Shown: positions 24,295 through 34,717, numbered from the stretch's first letter. The stretch: DNA of 64,000 nt from Ignavibacteriales bacterium (GCA_016709155.1 JADJEI010000001.1:1364001-1428000); one strand, 5' to 3'. A program made the numbers and translations. The notes: a model not told the origin generated them from the letters alone.

Positions 24295-27200
24295 TTATTT
24301 CAACAGAATCATTTTTTTAGATTCAGAATAGTTACCTGCTGTCATTTTATATAAGTAAATTCCACTCGGTAATCCTGCTCCATTAAACTCAACTTTGTGA
24401 TACCCGGCTTCCTTCTGTCCTAACAGTAATTCTTTTACTCTTTGACCTACTATATTGTATATCTCTATCTTTACTTCTGTCCCTTCCGGCAGCTGATACT
24501 CTATTACCGTTGTCGGGTTAAAGGGGTTGGGGTAGTTCTGTCTGATTAAATATTCTCCCGGTATATCCAACTCTTTCTTCATCTCCGTTGTTGGCTGTAC
24601 GTTTAACACTCCCTCTGTTATAGTTAGTGTTTGATTTACTGCCGGTGATGTTATTTTACTTCTCTGCCCGCTTGGCCAGTTTACTATTATTGAGTCCACA
24701 ACTGCCGATGTGCCCAATCCTATCGTCTGTGTCAAACTGTTTTGTGATTGGTAGCTTATCTCATTGGTTACCACCCTGTGTGATACTTTCCCGCCAGTAT
24801 ATGTCTCTATTCTGCTGCCTATTCCATCACGATTACTAACCGTAGCTTTCAGTTTTATTTTTATCCAGTTGTTTATACCACCGTTATTTTTCCACAACTG
24901 TGTCTTGGTTCCGTTAGCATTTAATATTGCTATATCCTGATATCCGTCATTGTTATAATCTCCTATGGCATTTCCATAGCTATATGATGCATCTACATCC
25001 AAGCCTGTTCCCACTGCTTGTGCAAATGTACCGTTGCCTTTATTCCAGAACAGTACATTCTGTCTTGAGGGATCCCCCTGTCCGGTTGGTCCATCTGACA
25101 CGCTGACAAACAAATCCAGGTCTCCATCATTATCATAGTCTATAAAGTTACTTCCCCAGCAGACCTTCCCGATGTTTAGCCCCAGTGTGCCTGCTAACTC
25201 GCTGAAGGTGCCGTTGCCGTTGTTCTTTAACATCCTGTTACCATCAGGGCCGTTGCTTAAATATATATCCTGCCACCCATCTTCGTTATAGTCTCCTAAT
25301 GCTATACCCATACAAGCCATCTGAAGACCCGCTCCTGATAATTCACTTACATCTGTAAATGTTCCGTTGCCGTTGTTCTTAAATAATGTATTTCCCTTCA
25401 TAAGATCATTTGCACAATAGATGTCCTGATATCCGTCATTGTTATAATCTAACCAGCTTATTGTCAAGCAAAGTTTTCCAATGTTTTCAACTTTTGCCTG
25501 TACAGTCACCTCTGTGAATGTTCCATCTCCATTGTTATGATATAATATATTCCCTTTTAGATCTTCTCTTTGTCCAACGTATAGATCCAGCCAGCCATCG
25601 TTATCGTAATCTGCAAAAGCTGAACCCGTACTCTGATCAGAAGAAAGTGATAACCCAGCTATGGCTGTTACGTCCGTGAATGCCCCGCGGTTGTTTTTAT
25701 ATAGTCTGTTTACTCCACCAAGATTTGTTACGAATAAATCTTTGTCCCGGTCATTGTCATAGTCTGCCCATATTACCGACATCGATTGCCCTGTCTCATT
25801 TATCCCCATTGTCGGAGTTATATTCTTAAACTTTGTGGTTTTATTTCTCAAGTGTTGTATGTTCTCTCCTGTTGTGCTGCTTAGTGTTATGTCATCCAGT
25901 CCATCTCCATTGGCATCAGCAAAACTTATTCCTCCAGCAAAAAAACTTATGTTATAGCTATGGTTTATTTTTACCTGATTTGTTACATCGCTGAATGTAA
26001 CTGCACTTTGCTGAGCTAAGGTTTCCCCTTCTATTGAGTTTATCGTACTGCCCGCTGGTATGTTTGTGTATATATCTACTATCCCGCTTGGCCATTTTAT
26101 CTTTATCGTATCTATTACTGCTGCCTGTCCTATCCCTATTGTTTCGGTAAAACTGTTTTGTGATTGGTAGCTGATTCCACAATGTGTTGATCTGATAAAC
26201 TTTTGGCTTCCAAGGGTTACTTCAATAATACTCCCGACACCATCTCGATTGCTAATAGTACCTTCAAGGTTAACTTTAAACCAGTTATTACTCCCCCCGT
26301 TGTTTTTCCATAGTTGTGTCTTTGTTCCGTATGCATTCAGTATCGCTAAGTCAAGGTATCCATCGTTATTGTAATCTGCCACTGCACTTCCGTAACTGAA
26401 TGATGAGTCGATGTCTAATCCTGTCCCCGTAGCTACTGCAAATGTCCCATTACCTAAATTCTTATAAAGTATATTCCGGTTGTCTAGATCACCCCTTGCA
26501 CCTGGTCCGTCTGAAGCACATACGTGTAAATCTAAATCTGTGTCATTATCGTAATCGAAAAACTCTACTCCCCAGCATAGTTTGTTAAATGCTACTCCTA
26601 ATTGATCTGATACTTCTGTAAATGTTCCGTCTCCATTATTTTTTAATAGTTTATTACCATCCGGCATATTCGATACATACATATCCAGGTATCCATTGTT
26701 ATCATAATCTCCTATCGCTATGCCCATACCATCAATAATGAGACCAGCACCGGAAACATTACTAACATCCGTAAAAGTACCATCGGTGTTATTGTGGAAA
26801 AGAGTATTCCTTTTATTGAGATCATTCGCAACATAAATGTCCTGCCATCCGTCATTATCATAATCCAAAAAAGATACGGCAAGCGCTAAATGTCCAAAGT
26901 CTGAAACACCGGCAAGAGTTGTTAAATCCGTAAACGTACCATCGCCGTTATTGTGATATAAAAAATTACCAACAACGAGATCCCGATTCCCAACATATAA
27001 ATCTAACAGACCATCATTATCATAATCTGCCCAGGCTACCGGCATAGTCTCATTTACCGCAAGAGATAAACCAGCCGAAGCAGTAACATCAATAAAAGAA
27101 AAATTACCTTCATTGCGGAATAATCTGCTTGTCGCTCCTCTGTTGGAAATAAAAAAATCTTTATCACCGTCATTGTCATAGTCTGCCCAGATTGGAGTTT

Positions 27201-27570
27201 CTGATCTTAGGTTGTTAGCAATTCCGTATTGCAAGCTAACGTCTATATATTGAGTGCCATTATACTCAAGTATTTGAATTTGCTCAAAATATTTACTTAG
27301 AGTCAAATCATCAAAACCATCCTGATTAAAATCGCAGAAACTCAGCCCGCCAGCAAAAAAAATTACGTTACTTGTATGGTCTATACCTAATCCGGAGGCA
27401 ACATTGGTAAAAGTAATTTGTTGAGGATATATAGGAAAGGAATTTAAAAAAACAATAGAAAGCAATGAGATATATTTGAACACACCCCCGTAAGGAGTTT
27501 TAGTGGGACTAAAAAATTTAATAAACAACTTTTGTTTATTGTGAAAAAATGATTTTAGAATAATTAACAT
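24295..27570 (-). CDS. Secreted VCBS/ASPIC repeat protein with T9SS tail, third of four tandem copies
   Basis: 1091 residues, frame intact. Two VCBS/FG-GAP plus ASPIC/UnbV modules (first to about residue 535, second to about 990) are followed by a T9SS sorting domain (RQNYPNPFNPTTVIEYQL). The hydrophobic signal segment (FKYISLLSIVFLNSF) begins only near residue 32, so the true start may be a later codon such as the GTG at residue 31 rather than the first ATG. Residues from about 280 to the end are nearly identical to the copy at 21006-24205, while the N-terminal propeller blades differ. This suggests recent duplication or gene conversion with diversification of the N-terminal blades. Confidence 0.9.
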   Translation of the reverse strand: MLIILKSFFHNKQKLFIKFFSPTKTPYGGVFKYISLLSIVFLNSFPIYPQQITFTNVASGLGIDHTSNVIFFAGGLSFCDFNQDGFDDLTLSKYFEQIQILEYNGTQYIDVSLQYGIANNLRSETPIWADYDNDGDKDFFISNRGATSRLFRNEGNFSFIDVTASAGLSLAVNETMPVAWADYDNDGLLDLYVGNRDLVVGNFLYHNNGDGTFTDLTTLAGVSDFGHLALAVSFLDYDNDGWQDIYVANDLNKRNTLFHNNTDGTFTDVSNVSGAGLIIDGMGIAIGDYDNNGYLDMYVSNMPDGNKLLKNNGDGTFTEVSDQLGVAFNKLCWGVEFFDYDNDTDLDLHVCASDGPGARGDLDNRNILYKNLGNGTFAVATGTGLDIDSSFSYGSAVADYNNDGYLDLAILNAYGTKTQLWKNNGGSNNWFKVNLEGTISNRDGVGSIIEVTLGSQKFIRSTHCGISYQSQNSFTETIGIGQAAVIDTIKIKWPSGIVDIYTNIPAGSTINSIEGETLAQQSAVTFSDVTNQVKINHSYNISFFAGGISFADANGDGLDDITLSSTTGENIQHLRNKTTKFKNITPTMGINETGQSMSVIWADYDNDRDKDLFVTNLGGVNRLYKNNRGAFTDVTAIAGLSLSSDQSTGSAFADYDNDGWLDLYVGQREDLKGNILYHNNGDGTFTEVTVQAKVENIGKLCLTISWLDYNNDGYQDIYCANDLMKGNTLFKNNGNGTFTDVSELSGAGLQMACMGIALGDYNEDGWQDIYLSNGPDGNRMLKNNGNGTFSELAGTLGLNIGKVCWGSNFIDYDNDGDLDLFVSVSDGPTGQGDPSRQNVLFWNKGNGTFAQAVGTGLDVDASYSYGNAIGDYNNDGYQDIAILNANGTKTQLWKNNGGINNWIKIKLKATVSNRDGIGSRIETYTGGKVSHRVVTNEISYQSQNSLTQTIGLGTSAVVDSIIVNWPSGQRSKITSPAVNQTLTITEGVLNVQPTTEMKKELDIPGEYLIRQNYPNPFNPTTVIEYQLPEGTEVKIEIYNIVGQRVKELLLGQKEAGYHKVEFNGAGLPSGIYLYKMTAGNYSESKKMILLK
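24300..26730. repeat. Near-identical 2.4 kb direct repeat, copy 2
   Basis: Partner of 21011-23440. It covers the C-terminal ~810 residues of the third VCBS/ASPIC gene, ending abruptly at 26730, beyond which the two genes are only homologous. The repeat could support unequal crossing-over and is also a place where an assembler could collapse or mix copies. Confidence 0.9.
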
Positions 27571-27652
27571 TAATTCTTTTATGTTTCCTTTGTTTTAATA
27601 AAATTCACTAACCGGCATGAGGAAGAACAGGAATTAAAAATATAGCGCTTAA

Positions 27653-27690
27653 ATAAAAAAATCTCTCTCCACTCATAAGAGTGGAGAGAG
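27653..27690 (-). terminator. Rho-independent terminator of the first-transcribed VCBS/ASPIC gene
   Basis: A perfect 12-bp stem (27663-27674 with 27679-27690) closes a four-base loop. Read on the minus strand it is followed by ATTTTTTTATTT at 27662-27651. It lies 35 bases after the stop at 27726, so it ends that transcription unit and separates it from the other three copies. Confidence 0.9.
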
Positions 27691-27725
27691 CTAATAAATC
27701 ATGAGTAATAGTGGTTAAGCACCTA

Positions 27726-30676
27726 TTACTTCATTAAGATCATTTTCTTCAAATCGTTATAATGAATACCAGTTGATCTTTCGTCAACAGTAATTCTATA
27801 AAGATAGATACCCGAACTTAAACCCCTCCCTATATTATTAGCATCAAAATTCACTGAATAATATCCAGCACTTTGTTCACTATTTACTAAATCGGCAATC
27901 TTTTCACCAGTTACACTGAAAATTTCGATTTTGACAAAAGCATCTTCAGGTAATTGATATTTAATTACAGTAGAAGGGTTGAATGGATTTGGGAAATTCT
28001 GATCCAAACCAAACTGCTGCGGTAGTAAAATTTCCTTTGATAATTGAGGTTGAGCCAGAGTGCCCTCGGTGATAGTAAGTGTCTGATCAACTGCTACACT
28101 AGTCAAGGTAGTAACAGATCCACTTGACCATGTAACTTTAATCTCATCAATAATGCTAGAAGTACCAACACCGATAATTTGTGTTAAACTGTTCTGTGAC
28201 TGGAAACTAATTTGACTATGAACAAATCTTTTAACAGTATTGCCGCCAACTGTAACTTCTATAACAGAGCCAATAGCGTCTTTATTACTTGAGACACCAT
28301 TAAGTTTAATTTTATCCAATGATTAGTAGTGTTGCCACTGTTTTTCCAAAGAGTAGTTTTGGTACCGAAACCGTTTACTACGGCTATATCAGAAAAACCA
28401 TCGTTATTAAAATCACCGATCGCATTGCCGTAACTTTGAGATTTATCCAGATTAATCCATGTGTAAACGGGAGTTGAAAAAGTGCCATCACCATTGTTAG
28501 CGAACAACACATTTTGGCTTTCAGGATCAGACATTCCGTTTCCATGAGAGACGCTTACGAATAAATCTAAATCACCATCATTATCATAGTCAACGAAATT
28601 ACCACCCCAGCATATTTTGTTTATCAGCAAGCCAAGGGAAGATGCGACATCTGTAAATGTACCGTCGCCATTATTCTTGAGGAGACCGTTACCAACTGGA
28701 CTATTTGAAACATAAATATCAACGAAACCGTCATTGTTATAATCGCCGACAGCTAATCCCATTGCAGCAAAGTGAAGATCAGCACCAGAGCTAACACTTA
28801 CATCTGCAAACGTGCCATCACCATTATTTTTGAAGAGTGTGTTGCCTTGTTCAAAATCGTTAGCTAAGTATATATCCTGATATCCGTCATTATTAAAATC
28901 TAACCAGGTAACTGTCAAATTAAGGACATCAAAATTTGAAACTCCAGCAGTCGTAGTGACATCTGTAAAAGTACCGTCACCATTATTATGGTACAGGTAG
29001 TTTCCAAGACTGTTAACTCTGTTGCCGATGTAAACATCTAACCAACCATCGTTATCATAATCAGCCCAAGCTGCGGACATAGTTGAGACGTTTGCAGTTG
29101 ATAAGCCCGAAGTGGCTGTGACGTCTGTAAAACTGGAAGGTGAATCGCGGCGATATAAATGACTTACATTATCAGCATTAGCTATAAATAAATCTTTATC
29201 ACCGTCATTATCATAATCAACCCAGATAATGGTTCTGGAAGAAGAAGTTTCAGAAAGTCCCAATCTTGTAACAACATTCTTAAAGTCACGTGGAGTTTTG
29301 TTTCTAAAGATTTCAATATTATTACCACCTTCGGTACCTAAAGTTATATCATCAAGTCCATCTTTGTTAAAATCAACAAAACTTACACCCGCACCCATGA
29401 AATCGACATTATATGTATGGTCTATTCCGAGGTCGATTGCAACATCTCTAAAATGCTGTATTGGTGCAGCCCATGTTCCTTCAACGACATCTATAAGCTG
29501 TCCAACCGGTACATCTCTTAATACATCAACAATACCACTTGGCCATAAAATTCTAATTGAATCAATGACTGTTGCTGTACCGACACCAATCGTATTGGTT
29601 CTGCTGTTCTGTGATTCAAAACTGACGGCACTGTGAGTCGTTCTGATAAATTTACTACCTCCTTGATAAACTTCGATCACACTGCCGAAACCATCAAAAT
29701 TACTTGAAGTTCCCGATAACAATATTTTTATCCAATTATTTGCACCGCCGCTATTTTGATATAGTTTGGTTTTAGTACCATTTGCATTGAGTACAACCAA
29801 ATCCTGCCAGCCGTCATTATTAAAGTCACCAATCGCATTACCGTAACTGTAATCATTGTCAGTCATCAAACCAGACCCTGAATTTACAGTAAAAGTGCCA
29901 TTACCGTTATTTGTATAAAACACATTAGTTCTTGCAGGATCACCGGGACCGGTAGGACCATCAGAAACTGAAACAAATAAATCGAAAAGAGTATTTCCAA
30001 TGTTCAAATCATTTGCACTATATATATCCTGAAAACCATCATTATTAAAATCAAACCAAGAAACTGTTAAGTTCATTTTACCAAAATTAGCAACACCTGC
30101 AGTTGCAGTAACATCAGTAAATGTTCCGTCACCATTATTATGGTAAAGAATGTTACCTAAAGCAAAATCATGTGCACCAACATAAAGATCAAGCCATCCA
30201 TCATTATCATAATCAGCCCAAGCAGCTCCGGAGAATTCTCCGATGGCTGTGCTCATACCACAGGTAGCAGTGACATCGGTGTGTGTGCCATTACCCGAGT
30301 TATGGTATAACCTAACGACTTCGTTTGCATTTACTACAAGAAGATCTCTTTCGCCATCGTTATCATAATCAGCCCACAACACTGTTTTGGAGCGGAACAA
30401 TTCAGAAATTCCCATTGGAGTAACTCGATCTCTGAAATCTGTAGTTCTATTTCTAAAGATCATCATATTTTCAGTTGTTTGAGTACTCAGGGTAATATCA
30501 TCTTTACCGTCCATGTTTATATCGGCAAAGCTAACCCCACCTGCAAAGAATGAACCATTCCAAGAATGATCAATCCCCATGGGGATTGCAACATCAGTGA
30601 ATGTTTGTGCCTTCACACCAGCTGACACTATCAGCAGACTTAAAAGCACGAGAAAGAACGTTTGTACTGTTTTCAT
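27726..30676 (-). pseudogene. VCBS/ASPIC T9SS protein, first-transcribed of four copies, frameshifted and internally shortened
   Basis: Frames 28259-30676 (805 residues with a clear signal peptide, MKTVQTFFLVLLSLLIVSAG) and 27726-28319 (C-terminal ASPIC remainder and T9SS tail, QNFPNPFNPSTVIKYQL) form one gene. Adding one base to the T4 run at 28310-28313 restores NHWIKIKLNGVSSNKDAIGS. In the first module, NTLF runs directly into DLFVSVSDG, skipping about 88 residues (two or more VCBS blades) that the homologues have at this point; this loss keeps the frame. Gene start is supported by GAGAGG upstream. If the frameshift is real, the sorting tail is lost. Confidence 0.88.
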
Positions 30677-31046
30677 TTTAACCTCTCGTTAATGATTTGT
30701 GATTATTAATTGTATAAAAACTTATTTTTCGGTTACTAATTATTATTCACTAGTTGAGTGATTTATTATTTTTTGTAAAAAGGGATTTTTAAATCAATTA
30801 AGCAAAATTTGGTTAGTGATAATAGTTTATTTTGATTTAAATGTCAAATGGTTTCTAGATTTTTTTTTAAAACATTTAGAATTAGTAGAAGAGATAAAAT
30901 CAAGTACTGTACCACAGAAAACGAATGATTATATCAAACTTAGCAAATTTATTTTATGTCAGATGTATCAGAATAAAAATTGATACTATAAAGAGACATT
31001 TACATTTTCGCTAACAGCGTTATAATTTCCTATAGTTGAGTTCAAT
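30677..31046. other. AT-rich intergenic region
   Basis: 370 bases with no supportable gene, terminator or repeat. It lies upstream of the first VCBS/ASPIC gene (minus strand) and downstream of the SGNH lipoprotein gene, so it probably contains the promoter of the former. Confidence 0.4.
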
Positions 31047-32054
31047 TCATTTGTGAAACCAGGACTTTGCTAATTCACTAGTCTTCAAATAATTTAGAAG
31101 CAAATCAGAAATTTTACTTTTTCCCTGATCATTTGGATGAGTCCCGTCCGGTTCAAAGTCACTAATCTCCCAAACCAACCCATCACTTCTTGGAGTTAAT
31201 GCATTAGCCCATAGATATGGACCCCAAAGTAAAAGTGGAGCCTGAACCGTACCTTTTAATGGATCAAAATTTAACTCAGCACTACCATTAATCTGATCGA
31301 GGATTAACCATCTTACTGCGAATCCGCTTTCGTAAGCGTAAGGTTCGGGATTTTTATCGATTAGTGCATAACCACCATAACTGCGACTCGATAAATATAC
31401 AATTTTAATGTTGGGGAAATTCTGCTTAAGTCTTTGCATAGTGGTTATTAGATATTCCTTCAGTGTTTCGGTGGCTTGGGGCCAGCCAGTGCTGGGGTAT
31501 GCTAAAGCTAATTTTACCCAGGCAACCTGAACTTGTTCATTCGTTAGCCCATCATTTTGAATCCTTTGTTCAAGCACTTGCCAAGGTTCGTCAGTGCCTG
31601 CCCAGTCTTCAGCAGTCATTCCAACTTGAGCTCCATTGGTGATTTCAAGAAAGGGGGAGGTTTCAGAGTCTGAATTGGCAAGAGAAATAAAATCTTTAAA
31701 CTCAATCGAAGTGTTTGACATGCCGATAGAAATAAATCCGATTTTCCCATCTGAAGATGAGTCACCGTTTTCGTCCAGCGGAGTTATTTCATTAAGTATA
31801 TTTTGGGCTGCGCTTATATGATCTGCGGGTGGTTCATTCGATCCATTTCCATACAATCCACCCTCCTCGCCGTTGTAGGTTTCAGAGGAACTCATATCCA
31901 TTATTGGGACTAAATTACTAAAATCATTTCCAGTATTGACCGAGTTGGACTTGTTGGAACCGCATCCTGCTTGGATTACGATTACCAAAACTACTATATA
32001 AAGTAAATATTTTATTTTGTTTTTATACACAAAATTTTGATTCCTAAATTTCAT
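31047..32054 (-). CDS. Putative SGNH-like lipoprotein
   Basis: 335 residues. A basic N-terminus and hydrophobic segment end in the lipobox IQAGC (Cys at about residue 31), so a lipid-anchored envelope protein is expected. FISIGMSNTS (about residues 104-113) could be the nucleophile block of an SGNH hydrolase, and DGTHPNDQGKSKISDLL near the C-terminus supplies the Asp-x-x-His block. The central region (WVKLALAYPSTGWP, IVYLSSRSYGGY) is not a family I recognise with certainty. It could act on a surface glycan ester, in line with the acyltransferase and glycan genes around it. Activity is inference from two motifs. Confidence 0.7.
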   Translation of the reverse strand: MKFRNQNFVYKNKIKYLLYIVVLVIVIQAGCGSNKSNSVNTGNDFSNLVPIMDMSSSETYNGEEGGLYGNGSNEPPADHISAAQNILNEITPLDENGDSSSDGKIGFISIGMSNTSIEFKDFISLANSDSETSPFLEITNGAQVGMTAEDWAGTDEPWQVLEQRIQNDGLTNEQVQVAWVKLALAYPSTGWPQATETLKEYLITTMQRLKQNFPNIKIVYLSSRSYGGYALIDKNPEPYAYESGFAVRWLILDQINGSAELNFDPLKGTVQAPLLLWGPYLWANALTPRSDGLVWEISDFEPDGTHPNDQGKSKISDLLLNYLKTSELAKSWFHK

Positions 32055-32146
32055 TTTCTATTTCCTGAATTCTGATTATTATTTCGATTGGTTATAATTG
32101 GTAGATGCCGAGCGATAAACAAGGCACTTATTTTTTACCTTCTCCC

Positions 32147-33598
32147 CTATTTTTTCCTGTTTAGTATTTCATCCGTCCTTATAAAATCCTTGTACCAATT
32201 ATTCTCATTTTCTTTCTCTCTGCTTAGCTGTGAATCTGTGTTATCGTGCCAGCGACGGCATAAATAAAGTGGCTCGAAAATTCTTGATATTTTATAATTT
32301 CGAATTATTTCTAATACTACTGCGTAATCTTCACCATAACTTACATTTGGAAATTGAATTTGTCTTATCAACGGTGTATAATAAGCTCGCGGTGCTCCCA
32401 GCCCATTTATTCTTAATGCATTGTTACTGCCATTGTCATCTGTCCATTCTGTGTGGTTAATAATTCCGGGGGGAATTTCATTCAATTGAAAATCAACAAG
32501 TTTATAACTTCCGATTAACATCGCGGTTTTTTCCTGATAAAATTTGGAAATTATTTTTTTTAATGTTTGGTCATCAAGATACAAATCATCACTGTCAAGC
32601 TGGACAGAAAATTTTCCGCATCTTTCATCGTTAATTGCTAAATTCCAACACCCTCCTATTTCCAACGTTCTATTTTCAGGGATAATGTGAATTACTCGCG
32701 GATCTTTTTTGTTGAAGGATTTAATGATTGAAGACGTTTTGTCATCTGAATGGTTATCAACAACAATAACATTAAACTCAAATTCTGTTTTTTGTCCAAG
32801 TGCTGATTTTATTGCATCAGCAATTGTAGCCTCACGGTTCTTTACAGGAATAATTACTGAAGCCTCATACTTGAATGACGATTCATTTATTTCAATTAGT
32901 TTTGAAGGATTGGAAATGAATGCGCCAATTTTTTTTAAATGATCTGTTACAACTTTCTCTCTTTCAATTTGAATATCCTTTTTTGATATATCCACATATT
33001 CAAATTGTTTTTCAAAATGAATTTTATCTGTTGATTTCTTTTGTAAGTAAAGCCATTCTGGAATTCTTTTTATCACTGAATTTCTGGAGGCAAATAAAAC
33101 CAGCGAGTAAAAACCAGAGCAAGTTAATTCTCCAAGTTCGTTTGAATATTTTTGAAGTAAATCCCTGCTTATCAATACCATAGAGCCAAAATCGAAATCG
33201 TCTCTTACGCTGCCATATTGATAATCAATTAAAGGATTTGATTTAAAGATTTCTCCCTCCAAAATTTTATAGTCAGAGAAAGTAATTCCAGCTGAGTATG
33301 TCTCCGCAATTTTTATTAACCTAAATATTGCCTGAGTATTTATTTCAATTTGATTCTTATCGAAAACGAAAAGTGCAAAATCTGTTTTTGTCCTGTTTAA
33401 TAATTCATCAACAACTAATGAACTAAAAATATTTTTAATAAGTATTTCATTAGGGGAAGCATGAATTTCTTTATCATTTTTATTTGATAAAAAAATTATC
33501 TTTTCAACCAACTCATGGGCAAGTAATTGTCTGGCTAAAATACTACCTTGCCCATTGCCCGTTGAATAAAGAAATGCTGTTATTTTTTTATTATTCAT
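32147..33598 (-). CDS. Glycosyltransferase family 2 (GT-A) with N-terminal extension
   Basis: 483 residues. The GT-A domain begins near residue 247 with YEASVIIPVKNREATIADAI, followed by FNVIVVDNHSDDKT and the DxD-type VQLDSDDLY (about residue 337) for metal and nucleotide-sugar binding. The first ~240 residues also resemble a degenerate GT-A-like domain (YSTGNGQGSILARQLL, FALFVFDKN), so the protein may be a tandem of one divergent and one active domain. It overlaps the upstream GT4 gene by 8 bases and is probably cotranscribed with it and the SpoIID-like gene. Donor and acceptor unknown. Confidence 0.85.
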   Translation of the reverse strand: MNNKKITAFLYSTGNGQGSILARQLLAHELVEKIIFLSNKNDKEIHASPNEILIKNIFSSLVVDELLNRTKTDFALFVFDKNQIEINTQAIFRLIKIAETYSAGITFSDYKILEGEIFKSNPLIDYQYGSVRDDFDFGSMVLISRDLLQKYSNELGELTCSGFYSLVLFASRNSVIKRIPEWLYLQKKSTDKIHFEKQFEYVDISKKDIQIEREKVVTDHLKKIGAFISNPSKLIEINESSFKYEASVIIPVKNREATIADAIKSALGQKTEFEFNVIVVDNHSDDKTSSIIKSFNKKDPRVIHIIPENRTLEIGGCWNLAINDERCGKFSVQLDSDDLYLDDQTLKKIISKFYQEKTAMLIGSYKLVDFQLNEIPPGIINHTEWTDDNGSNNALRINGLGAPRAYYTPLIRQIQFPNVSYGEDYAVVLEIIRNYKISRIFEPLYLCRRWHDNTDSQLSREKENENNWYKDFIRTDEILNRKK

Positions 33599-34709
33599 CT
33601 TGATTCAATTCCTGTTTATAAAAACGGATAACACGGTCAGTCAAAATATTTAGATCAAATTTGTTGACCGCACGCTCTCTTGCTTTCACCCCCATATGTA
33701 ACCCTAATCCAGGTTCTGAAAGTAGTTTCTGAATTTTCTCTGCAAGATCGTTGGCATTTTTATTTTCAAAAAGAAATGATGTTTCTCCATCAATTGCGAT
33801 GTCAAGTACTCCATCCGAATTAGAGCAAACAGATGGTTTCGCCATTGCCATGGCTTCCACCAAAGCAATTCCAAAGGCTTCCGAGTGTGAAGGAAAAACA
33901 AAAATATCCATCGCTGCTAAGACTTCCGGGGTATCGCTTCTGAATCCCGTGAATAAAATATTTTCTATACTAAGTTGAGAGGCTAATTTTATTATTTGAG
34001 TTGCATAATCATCCTCACCGTGACTGGCTTCTCCGACAATCAAAAAGCGTAATTTATCATTCTTCTCATTTAATTGTTTTGCCGCAGCGAGAAATTCTTC
34101 GTGACCTTTGCCCGGACTGAATCTTGCAAGCATTCCAATTACAATTTCATTATTTGATATTTTCAATTCGGTTCTAACTTTTTTTCTATCAACTTTTTCG
34201 GGGTCAAACCTTTCAGTATCAATTCCATTATGAAGTAAAATAATTTTATCTTCAGTCAAAGCAGTTGTTTCGAGTAGATTTTTTTTAATCACATTACTTA
34301 TTGCAAAGGCTTTATTTACTCTATTGTAAATCTTGTTATGAAGGAAATCCTTTTTTTCAATAAATGAACCTACCTGTTTTGTGAAAAACAAAGGCACCTG
34401 TAATTGAAATATTTTTAGAGCCGGAACCAGAAGCCATAAGTCTTTCGAGGCTTGCGTGTGAATTAAATCAAATGCTTCTTTGCGTAATGTTAAGCCGCAT
34501 TTGATGATTTCGGAAGGATTAAAATATCCGCGAAACTTTATTGCGTGTGTAAGTATTCCGGCAGCGCTTGCTTCAACATGAATTCGTGAATCCCGAATAC
34601 AAAGAAGTTTCACTTCATTATTCCTTCGAATGAGCTGCTTAGCTGCTGTTAATGTAAACATCTCCATCCCCCCCCAGCTTTTTGAAAGACAGGAATATAA
34701 AATTTTCAT
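33591..34709 (-). CDS. Glycosyltransferase family 4 (GT-B fold)
   Basis: 372 residues with typical GT4 features: an N-terminal SKSWGGMEMFTLTAAKQL acceptor-side glycine-rich motif, IGMLARFSPGKGHEEFLAAA starting the donor domain (about residue 190), and a canonical EX7E motif in FPSHSEAFGIALVEAMA (about residues 276-292). A soluble or peripheral membrane enzyme that transfers a sugar from a nucleotide donor. It sits 8 bases downstream of the SpoIID-like gene and overlaps the GT2 gene, forming a three-gene operon. The pathway could be LPS core, a glycolipid or another envelope glycan; the sequence does not decide. Confidence 0.9.
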   Translation of the reverse strand: MKILYSCLSKSWGGMEMFTLTAAKQLIRRNNEVKLLCIRDSRIHVEASAAGILTHAIKFRGYFNPSEIIKCGLTLRKEAFDLIHTQASKDLWLLVPALKIFQLQVPLFFTKQVGSFIEKKDFLHNKIYNRVNKAFAISNVIKKNLLETTALTEDKIILLHNGIDTERFDPEKVDRKKVRTELKISNNEIVIGMLARFSPGKGHEEFLAAAKQLNEKNDKLRFLIVGEASHGEDDYATQIIKLASQLSIENILFTGFRSDTPEVLAAMDIFVFPSHSEAFGIALVEAMAMAKPSVCSNSDGVLDIAIDGETSFLFENKNANDLAEKIQKLLSEPGLGLHMGVKARERAVNKFDLNILTDRVIRFYKQELNQDE

Positions 34710-34717
34710 CTTGCTGT

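Noticed and set aside
21338..24839. Pairs of identical short frames (70 and 74 residues) in the VCBS genes
   Set aside because: They are shadow frames duplicated with the 2.4 kb repeat; no independent coding signal.
17765..30676. CRISPR-like or short tandem repeat array
   Set aside because: The repeating DNA encodes VCBS blades (DYDNDG and NNGDGTF units) in long reading frames; spacing and divergence do not fit CRISPR.
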